A stretch of 39,570 nt of DNA. Source: an uncultured Bacteroidota bacterium. Lineage in GTDB: Bacteria > Bacteroidota > Bacteroidia > Bacteroidales > P3. Where the stretch lies: NCBI GenBank assembly GCA_902775135.1, contig CACYKY010000020.1, forward strand, positions 1 to 39,570, written 5' to 3'. The notes beneath the pieces are model-generated. The model was not told where the DNA came from and did no database searches. It saw only the letters and a program-made list of their open reading frames with translations. The position numbers and the translations under genes are program-made. Every line of letters begins with the position of its first letter. Position 1 is the first letter of the stretch. Below, piece after piece: positions 1-7,100 of this stretch.

Positions 1-5
1 ACCCT

Positions 6-40
6 GCCCTTGTCGACAGATGTGCCGGTCGCACAAGGGC
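6..40. repeat. Inverted repeat near the left window edge
   Basis: GCCCTTGT (6-13) and ACAAGGGC (33-40) are a perfect 8-bp inverted repeat. A competing inner pair, TGTGC/GCACA, lies at 21-35. A run of seven A follows at 44-51. It could be the tail of a terminator of a gene left of the window, but the left context is missing. Nothing else was recognised between 41 and 270, and no TAnnTTTG promoter element was seen. Confidence 0.35.
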
Positions 41-270
41 GTATAAAAAAAGGCAAGCCCTTTGGGCGGGGAGAGTGTTTGAAAACAATAACCACCAATC
101 ACTCTCTACCACCTCCCACGGGGGGCTCGCCGATGGCTCAGGACCGGACAGTCCCATGCGTCCATCGACAATGATAACGCAGAAACGGCTGTCCTATTGT
201 GTGGGGAAAGAAAAACACAGAATCCATACAAAAAACAAGATTATATGTATAACCTTAAATTATAGACAAT

Positions 271-1689
271 ATGAAAAAAATTACAAATAATGTTTTGCGT
301 TCCTTCCCCAGGAAGACTGCGGGCAAAATTGGAAGAAGTGTCATGCTCGCTTTTGCTCTATTGGTAGCAATGACTCTGCAGGCGGTATCTGCCCAAGGTC
401 AGGAAATGATCAGGTCGATACATGGTTCCGCGACCGATTTCACTTTGGCCCGTATTGTTAATCCATATCAGCAATGGATAGTCTACAATGAGAACGCCAT
501 AATGTCCCTCTTCGGCAGGATGGACACCTCTGGGCTTGTCAACACCTTCGTGAGGACACAGCTGCAGATACATGTCAAGGATATGGAGATTTCCGGCGGT
601 AGCCTGTATTTCTGCGGCAACATGTTCGACAATGAGGTGATGTCCGAAGTGGGTGTAATGGGGTTTTTCTCGATATCGCAACTCTCCTCTCCATCGACCA
701 TGAGTATTAATTATATCTTGTTCAAGGAATTCAAAGAACTCAGGAAATTGGCATTTTATGCAACCGCGCAGACCAAGCATGTGGCTATGGTGGGTACGGG
801 GATGGACGACCGCGACTACATAGTGGATGCATACTATGGCGGAATCGACCCCGACCCGTCTGGTTTCCAATGGGAAAGGGCCTGGATGTATATGCCCAAT
901 ATCGATGCCCGATTCGACGACATCGCCTGCATCAAAGACAGCGTCGTAGTGTCGTCCCGGGTCGAGAATGAGACGGAGGTCCAAATATGCTTCATACAAA
1001 AGACAGGGCTTGAAGGATGCGCTTTCTTTTCCCCAGCCTCCCATTTGGATGTGGTGAAAGTGCCGGACCAACCTATTGGGAGAGTGCTGCTTCAGAAAGC
1101 CAAGGGTGTGGATGAGGCATATGCTTTCTACAGATACGGACCATATCTGGATGTGTGTCAGTTCATAGGGAAAAACAATCCTATATCATTTCATATACCC
1201 ATACTTCACGTAAATGGTTATTTCCCTGAATATTTTACACTCAAAGATGTGTGTATTGACAAGGACCGAAAGGATGAAATAAGTGTCCTCCTTACGAAAG
1301 TATATAGCCAGAGCCCTTACCATCGTATTTACCATATTCCAACAACCCTATTCCCCTCCATCAGTAATGTTTTGGGACACGAATATGGCCCATACTCATC
1401 CTATACACCGATGTCGCTATGTGGCGGAAAGGACTATCACACCGTGTCGATGGGAAGGTTTCTGGAAGACTGGGGTATGGCCAGGGTTGTAAATAGCCAA
1501 TATGAATACTGTTCGGAACAGCTGAATACAAAAACAACGATGAAAAAAACAGCTGTGCCCCTTTCCCCCAAAGAATATAATGTAATTGCTAAAGAAACCG
1601 AGGTCCTGCATATGGCGGTTTCCGTACAGGAATACCCGGTATACTATGAATGTAGTGACTACGCTAGAGAAAACAATACCAACCAATAA
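271..1689 (+). CDS. Secreted protein of unknown function (472 aa)
   Basis: The protein starts with a Lys/Arg-rich stretch and a hydrophobic core at about residues 24-39, ending in V-S-A before Q, a plausible Sec signal peptide cut near residue 41. The mature part is beta-rich. Segments such as GGSLYFCGN, HVAMVGTG and IKDSVVVSSRV recur with hydrophobic alternation, which suggests a propeller-like or repeated beta fold, but I do not recognise a family. There is no T9SS sorting domain, transmembrane segment or lipobox, so the final location (periplasm or exterior) is unknown. The last 14 codons and the 12-bp gap to the next gene lie in a 63-bp sequence repeated at 2745-2807. GC is lower than in the following adhesin gene. 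The ATG follows the AT-rich leader usual in Bacteroidota; an overlapping frame from 75 looks like a chance ORF. Confidence 0.85.
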   Translation: MKKITNNVLRSFPRKTAGKIGRSVMLAFALLVAMTLQAVSAQGQEMIRSIHGSATDFTLARIVNPYQQWIVYNENAIMSLFGRMDTSGLVNTFVRTQLQIHVKDMEISGGSLYFCGNMFDNEVMSEVGVMGFFSISQLSSPSTMSINYILFKEFKELRKLAFYATAQTKHVAMVGTGMDDRDYIVDAYYGGIDPDPSGFQWERAWMYMPNIDARFDDIACIKDSVVVSSRVENETEVQICFIQKTGLEGCAFFSPASHLDVVKVPDQPIGRVLLQKAKGVDEAYAFYRYGPYLDVCQFIGKNNPISFHIPILHVNGYFPEYFTLKDVCIDKDRKDEISVLLTKVYSQSPYHRIYHIPTTLFPSISNVLGHEYGPYSSYTPMSLCGGKDYHTVSMGRFLEDWGMARVVNSQYEYCSEQLNTKTTMKKTAVPLSPKEYNVIAKETEVLHMAVSVQEYPVYYECSDYARENNTNQ

Positions 1690-1710
1690 AAAAACAAAAT
1701 TATGAAACAC
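1648..1710 (+). repeat. 63-bp direct repeat, copy 1
   Basis: This copy covers the end of the 271-1689 gene, the 12-bp gap and the first nine bases of the next gene. It matches 2745-2807 at 61 of 63 positions, with an exact offset of 1097 bp and no indels. Both copies end in ATGAAACAC, the start of the next reading frame. In this copy the upstream gene stops inside the repeat at TAA (1687-1689). Confidence 0.95.
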
Positions 1711-2802
1711 ATTGCAATTATTCTGCTGGCCGTGCTGCCGGCGCTGGTCGGACGGGCGCAGGACACCGTCCAGAGTCCATTGATGGGCAACTATTACATG
1801 GAGACGACTCCCCACCTAGAATATAACTGGAGGATTGAGTGGGTGGATGTCTGGGGAGACGCTTGCGGAGTGGTGACCAAGGAGGTGGTTCCCAAGGGGC
1901 CGATAAAGGTGTATGGTGTGGCGGCATGCCTGATGACGTCTTGGGAGGATCTCTATATTCCTGACGGTGTGGATTCGGCTGAATGGGCTGAGGATTTCTG
2001 GGCAGGTTTCACAGACACCACGACAGAGGAGTGCTACGAGTACCTCGGAATATATCTGAGGTCCGGAGATTCCCTGGTGCCGCACCGCGAGGTGATGGTG
2101 CACAAGAAATACGACACGGTGGCCTATTATTTCGAGACTGGCAAATATTTCAGGTACAACCCCAATCTCATATGCCCGATATACGAGAAGTATTTCGACA
2201 GTTCTATTGCCGTCACCGACACCTTCTATGTGGGTACAACCCAGCGTTCTCAGTGGAGTTATCTTGGAAGATCTGTGCTGCCCCACATGGGTTTCATCAC
2301 TAAACAGATGCATGGGGTTGGCGTCAACGAGTACCATGTCTGCAAGTACTGCTGGCCCGAGGAAGGGAGTGTTCATTGGTACTGGCCTCCGCGCTGTTTT
2401 TTAGACGACGATAATTTCTACCTGATATTCCCAATCCTCACCCCCGACCCCAACGCTCCCGAAGACCCCGGAGACACCACGGGCGTCAGCCAGGCGGACA
2501 TGGTGAGCCGCTACGTGACGTTGCAGCCCAACCCGGCGACGGAGGAGGCACAGGTGCTGTCGAGCTTCGGGCTGCAGCGCATCGACGCCTACACGAGCGA
2601 CGGCCGCTGCATCCTCAGCCAGGAGGCCGACGGCCTGCAGGCCGTCCTCGACGTCCGCGGATGGGCCTCGGGCACCTACCTGCTCCGCGTCACCACCCCC
2701 ATGGGCACCACCACCAAGAAACTGCTCGCAATCGGAATGAAAAGGAATGTAGTGGCTACGCTAGAGAAAACAATATCAACCAATAAAAAAACAAAATTAT
2801 GA
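1702..2802 (+). CDS. Secreted protein with a T9SS-type C-terminal sorting domain (366 aa)
   Basis: Residues 1-19 form a signal peptide (hydrophobic core, cut after G-R-A). Residues 20 to about 240 are an unrecognised Trp/Tyr-rich domain. A Pro/Asp linker at about 243-258 leads to a type A T9SS C-terminal domain: the LQPNPATEE motif, then a beta-strand and an R-x-D-AYTSDGR turn, and GTYLLRV near the end. Family knowledge says this domain directs export across the outer membrane by the PorU-type pathway and is cleaved. The normal domain end (TTKKLLAIG) is followed by about 22 extra residues encoded by the second copy of the 63-bp repeat, read in another frame from copy 1. GC rises sharply from about position 2430, so the tail looks like a separately acquired module. 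The stop overlaps the next start as ATGA. Cargo function is unknown. Confidence 0.85.
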   Translation: MKHIAIILLAVLPALVGRAQDTVQSPLMGNYYMETTPHLEYNWRIEWVDVWGDACGVVTKEVVPKGPIKVYGVAACLMTSWEDLYIPDGVDSAEWAEDFWAGFTDTTTEECYEYLGIYLRSGDSLVPHREVMVHKKYDTVAYYFETGKYFRYNPNLICPIYEKYFDSSIAVTDTFYVGTTQRSQWSYLGRSVLPHMGFITKQMHGVGVNEYHVCKYCWPEEGSVHWYWPPRCFLDDDNFYLIFPILTPDPNAPEDPGDTTGVSQADMVSRYVTLQPNPATEEAQVLSSFGLQRIDAYTSDGRCILSQEADGLQAVLDVRGWASGTYLLRVTTPMGTTTKKLLAIGMKRNVVATLEKTISTNKKTKL

Positions 2803-2807
2803 AACAC
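2745..2807 (+). repeat. 63-bp direct repeat, copy 2
   Basis: This is the second copy of 1648-1710, with mismatches only at the seventh base after TGT and in the ATACC/ATATC segment. Here the upstream frame reads through the copy and stops at TGA (2800-2802), four bases into the next start codon region. The repeat therefore extends the C-terminus of the upstream protein instead of acting as a spacer. Confidence 0.95.
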
Positions 2808-3368
2808 TTACGCTTTTTCCTTTTCCTGGCCATGGGTGCCATGATGATGCCTTTCGCGGCCTGCGAGGACGACAACGAAGTGCGTCCCGACAACCCCAAC
2901 CCCGTAATGGCCGACACCCTGTGGGTGCATCCGCCCTTCGACACCGCCGCTGCCCTCGAGGGGCGTGTGTGGCGCTGCTCGGAGTACACCATCGAGCGCA
3001 AATCGGCCGACCCGTCCCACCCGCTCACCGCTTCCGGCTATGTGCTGACCACCACGCTCCTCGACGACAGCACCTTCCACACCGAACTTCTCGTCAATGT
3101 CAACCACTACATGGTGGGCTTCGAGGACAACACCGACTACCGCTACGTGGCCCTTCCGACGGACTCGTTGCACGAGGCTAATGGTTTCTGGCTCGATGAG
3201 GGATGGGACACCATCCTTCGAACCTACCCTGTCGGTGCCCCGGCAAACGTACACAACTATGCCGTCCGTCGCCTCGACGATGGCAGCGTGCAACTGGAAT
3301 GGGCTGTGAATTACAGTCTCGAGGACGAGGGCATCACGGAATTCGTTTTCCGTCAAGTGCATCCGTAG
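2799..3368 (+). CDS. Small outer-envelope lipoprotein (189 aa)
   Basis: The N-terminus has two basic residues, a hydrophobic stretch and the lipobox P-F-A-A-C, so Cys22 should be lipidated after cleavage by signal peptidase II. Residues E-D-D-N-E follow directly, an acidic start like the export signal of Bacteroidetes surface lipoproteins, so outer-leaflet display is possible (inference). The remaining 167 residues are beta-rich with a repeated Y-V/W-x pattern and no recognised domain; a lipocalin-like or small beta-sandwich fold is possible. The start overlaps the preceding stop (ATGA), indicating translational coupling with the T9SS-tailed protein upstream. The gene is followed by a long repeat-rich spacer. 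Confidence 0.85.
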   Translation: MKHLRFFLFLAMGAMMMPFAACEDDNEVRPDNPNPVMADTLWVHPPFDTAAALEGRVWRCSEYTIERKSADPSHPLTASGYVLTTTLLDDSTFHTELLVNVNHYMVGFEDNTDYRYVALPTDSLHEANGFWLDEGWDTILRTYPVGAPANVHNYAVRRLDDGSVQLEWAVNYSLEDEGITEFVFRQVHP

Positions 3369-3413
3369 CCGTATCCCTCTCCATCAGATAGTAAAAGAAC
3401 TATCAAATCTATT

Positions 3414-3499
3414 TCTCAATCAGATCGGAAAGAATAGAAAAGAATTAAATCTCAATCAGAACGAAAAGAACGAAAAGAAAATTTCTGATGGTTCTTTTT
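3414..3499. repeat. 36-bp imperfect tandem repeat with fold-back arms
   Basis: Two units begin with TCTCAATCAGA at 3414 and 3450 and continue as A/G-rich sequence. The second unit can fold on what follows: ATCAGAA (3455-3461) pairs with TTCTGAT (3483-3489), and AAAAGAAC (3464-3471) pairs with GTTCTTTT (3491-3498). It ends in a T run, so it may serve as the terminator of the lipoprotein gene. Confidence 0.6.
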
Positions 3500-3744
3500 G
3501 TTGTCGGCCGAGCCGACGGCACACCACTGGTTGAGATGTCTTGGCCAATCAGGATGAAAGCTTTCGTAGTGGAAGGGACTAGCAAGAAGATGCCACCGCC
3601 ATCTTCATCGCCGAGCAAAACAACAAAACTTTGCGGAAAAGTTGTCTCGCAGTACTGATAACCCATTGTAAACCAATCTTTTCTACTGCAACAAGGGGTT
3701 GACACCGTGTCTACCCCTCTGTAAATCAGGTACAACGCTACCAT

Positions 3745-3833
3745 TTCAACGATACTTCAACGATACATCAACGATAGTTCAACGATGCAGCATCGTTGAA
3801 GTGTCGTTGATGTATCGTCTATCCATCGTCGGA
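3745..3833. repeat. Palindromic array of 11-bp units (consensus TTCAACGATAC)
   Basis: Four tandem 11-bp units (3745-3755, 3756-3766, 3767-3777, 3778-3788) are followed, after a single base at 3789, by about four inverted units of the same motif. The 40-bp arms 3749-3788 and 3790-3829 match at 33 of 40 positions. The spacing is close to one helical turn. It could be a set of binding sites, a cruciform or a very stable RNA hairpin. It lies 324 bp upstream of the adhesin gene. Confidence 0.85.
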
Positions 3834-4156
3834 AATCCGGCCTTGAACCCTTGCTGATTCTGGCTTTGTGGCGGGTTGACGGCTCCGGCCATCGGCGTCG
3901 GGAAGGACGAAAAAACAGTTTGAAGGCGACAGATGTTAAAATGTGTTAAGCGTGAAATCCGTTGTGCTGTTTCGTGTCTGTTATGGTTGAAGCAGATAGC
4001 ATGGGGCGGGGGGAAGAAAAATGTTAAAAGTGTGAGCCAAAAATGCCTTTCCCCACTCTTTATAGCAGAAGCGGGTGAGAGGCACGGCCGAGGGCCGGCG
4101 GAGCGGCGGGGGAGAAGGATAAAAGGTTTATATTTAATAACAAAAACGTATAAGAG

Positions 4157-7100
4157 ATGAAAAAAGTACTATTATGGGTTGCGACGATGCTGCTTTCCGC
4201 CGCCGCGATGGCGCAAGGGGTGCAGACCTACACGATGGAGACCTCGTCGGAGCCCTGGATTTCGATTTCCGCTACGGGCACACAGCTCACCTATGTGGCG
4301 GCTGACGGCGGAAACCAGAGCATCATGATGCCCTTCGAGTTCCCCTTCGGCGAGGCCACCATCGCCGAGGGCGACCCGGTGTGTATGCGTGCCGACGGCT
4401 ACATGCTGCTCAACAGCGGCACGGGCACGCACAATGCCTACGGCTACTGCAACACGAGCACGCGCGTCATTGTGCCGTTCCTGCTGGTGGACGGGCAGAT
4501 GCCGCAGGGCAACTCGGGTTGCTGGTGGCAGGTGGATACGGCTGACGACGGGCAGCGGGTGCTGGTGGTGGAGTTCCAGCATGTGCAGCACTACAACGTG
4601 GGCACCGACGACTTCAACTACCAGGTGCGCCTCTACGAGAACGGCAATGTGGCGGTGCACTACGGCCACATGGAGAACCACGCCAGCGACAGCTCGTTCA
4701 ACTTCATGATGGTGTCGGACGCCATCGCCGGCTACAACGACGCCATAGCCCTGATGGGCAGCTGGGACAATCCCACGGCGTTCCACCCCAACACGATGGG
4801 CAGCAGCTCGTCGTCGGTGCCCCACCACATCACGGGCATGCCCGACAGCGGGTTGGTGGTGACCTATGTGAGGCCCGAACCGCCTTGTCCGAAGCCTACC
4901 CATGTGCGCGCCGAGGAGCTGGGACCTACCTCGTGCCAGCTGGTGTGGAGGGGCAACGGCGTGGGGGGATGCACCTATGAGGTGTATTTGGACACCACCC
5001 CTTTCAACGTCAACTATCCCGGCAGCCGCCCGCTGTTGTCCACCAACGACACGGTGCTCTACCTCGACTCGCTGCTGCCGAACCACCAATACAACGGATA
5101 CATCAGGTCGAACTGCGGCGCCGACGTGAGCAACTGGATGTCGTTCAGCATCTACACCCCCTGTGTGTCCATCTCGCATGCCGAGTTGCCCTTCACGGAG
5201 GATTTCGAGTTCTATACCGGCTCCCAGTACCGGCGCACCCTCTTCAATCCCGGCTGTTGGCGCGGAGATGGCTATGTCACCCAGCAGAGCGGCTACGGCG
5301 GCCACCGCTGCCTGTTCCTCTCCAACGGCAACGACGCCCAACCCATCATAGTGGCCCTGCCGGCCATCGACAGCGTGAGCGAATTGGAGCTCACCTTCAC
5401 GGTGCAGCCGCAGAGCGGCACGCTGGAGGTGGGTGTGATTGACGAGGCCGACAACCTGATGAGCTTCGTCCCGTTGCAAACCATAAGTGCGCCGTCCAAC
5501 ACATGGAGCACCCGCTCGGTGCGTTTCAACACCTATGAGGGTATGGGGAAGGCCATTGCTTTCCGCGTCACTACGGCGGTGTCGCGAATCTATATAGACG
5601 ATATCGATGTGCACGTGGCTGTGGGATGTCCGGCGGTGGAGACGCTGACGGTGAGCGATGTGGCATCCACTACGGCCACCGTGGGTTGGACGGACCCCAA
5701 CCAGGTGGGCAGCTACCGCGTGGTGGTGCACCCGCTGCTGTCGTCGGGCAGCAGCGCTACGATCAACGCCGCTGCTTCGCCTGTGTCGCTCACGGGCTTG
5801 ACGCCCGACGAACTCTACGTCGTTGAACTCTACAGCCTCTGCGGCAGCCAGCAGAGCGCTGCGGTGGTGGACACCTTCCGCACCCTCTGCGCCCCGAAGA
5901 CGGCACCCTTCAGCGAGAGCTTCGAGAGCACGAACCTCTCCTTATGCTGGACGGCGCTGAGCATGCGCTTCTTCAGCAGCAACCCTGTGCCAGCATGGCT
6001 GCCCGGGGTGAGTACCCCTATGGCGACGGCGGGCTCCAGGTCGCTGCGCCTGGAATCCAAACGCAGCAATCTGGTGGGTCGCGAGGCCTCGTGGGTGGTG
6101 CTGCCCACAATGACCGACGCCCCCAACCGGGTGATGGTGGACTTCGACTACAGGGTACCCAGCGGATATGAATATGTGGAGCTGGCGGTGGGTATCACCA
6201 CCAGCGAGACGGACACCAGCGGCTTTGTCCGCCAGCTCACCATCCGTCCGACCGACGGCAACTGGCATCGCTACAGCGTCGACTTCGCCCTCAGCGGCAT
6301 CACCGACGGCCGCATCGCCCTGTTGCAAGACAACCATAGCGACCACAGCTACGCCGGAGGCTTGCCCAACGAATACGGCTATCTGGACAGCGTCGTGGTG
6401 ACGCCCTTTGCGGGATGCATGAGGCCTGTGGCGTTGACGGTGAGCATGGTGAGCGACGCGGAAGCCACCGTTTTGTGGCAGGATGTCAACGGTGCCGGCA
6501 CCTACGAGGTGACCTGCGGCACGCAGACAGTCACCGTGACGGGCGACACCAGCTACACCTTCACCGGCCTCAGCCCCCAGACGACCTACAACGTCAGCGT
6601 GCGCACCGTGTGTCCCAGCGGGTATACGGAAGCCCTCACCACCACCTTCACCACCACCTGCGCAGGCATCACCGATTTCCCTTGGAGCGAGAACTTCGAC
6701 AGCTGGGCAGAGGGAAGCTTCGGCTCCTGCTGGACGCGCCTCGAAGGGCCCGATCGCTATTCCTGCGTGGAGGTTTTCTCTATGACCCATAGCGTCAGGA
6801 TGAATTCCGACAATTGGCAGGGCGACACGGCCCGCTCGTTCTTGGTGCTGCCGTTTGTGGCGGTGCCTTACGCGGGCCTCTCCCTCTCGATGAACGTGTC
6901 GGGAGTGAGCACCAGCATGACCGATGCGGTGCTCGAGCTCGGCGTGATGACCAACGTCGCCGACCGGAGCAGCTTCACGGCCTTCGACACCCTGCCCTTC
7001 GTCAACGGAATAGGCAGCTGGACCTACTATGAACATGCCCTTGGCGGCATCGGCAGCGGCCGTTTGGCGTTGCGCCTGACGAGCTTCAGCGGATGGAAGC

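Larger units (their letters stand above)
3369..4156. other. Repeat-rich 788-bp intergenic region
   Basis: No convincing gene was found here. The region holds a 36-bp imperfect tandem repeat (3414-3485), several fold-back pairs (3455-3498), GTCGGC/GCCGAC around 3504-3518, the pair AGGGGT/ACCCCT (3694-3718) and the 11-bp palindromic array (3745-3833). A minus-strand frame at 3445-3744 (99 codons) and a plus-strand frame at 3488-3656 are both open but lack recognisable motifs. 3841-4156 is the leader of the large adhesin gene, and I see no consensus TAnnTTTG element in it. Confidence 0.7.

Noticed and set aside
75..290. A 71-codon frame before the first gene
   Set aside because: No signal peptide or motif was seen, and it overlaps the start of the better supported gene at 271.
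3745..3833. CRISPR array
   Set aside because: The 11-bp units have no spacers between them and invert at the centre, so they are not CRISPR repeats.
3933..4160. A 75-codon frame in the adhesin leader
   Set aside because: It overlaps the adhesin start and has no recognisable features; it is probably chance.
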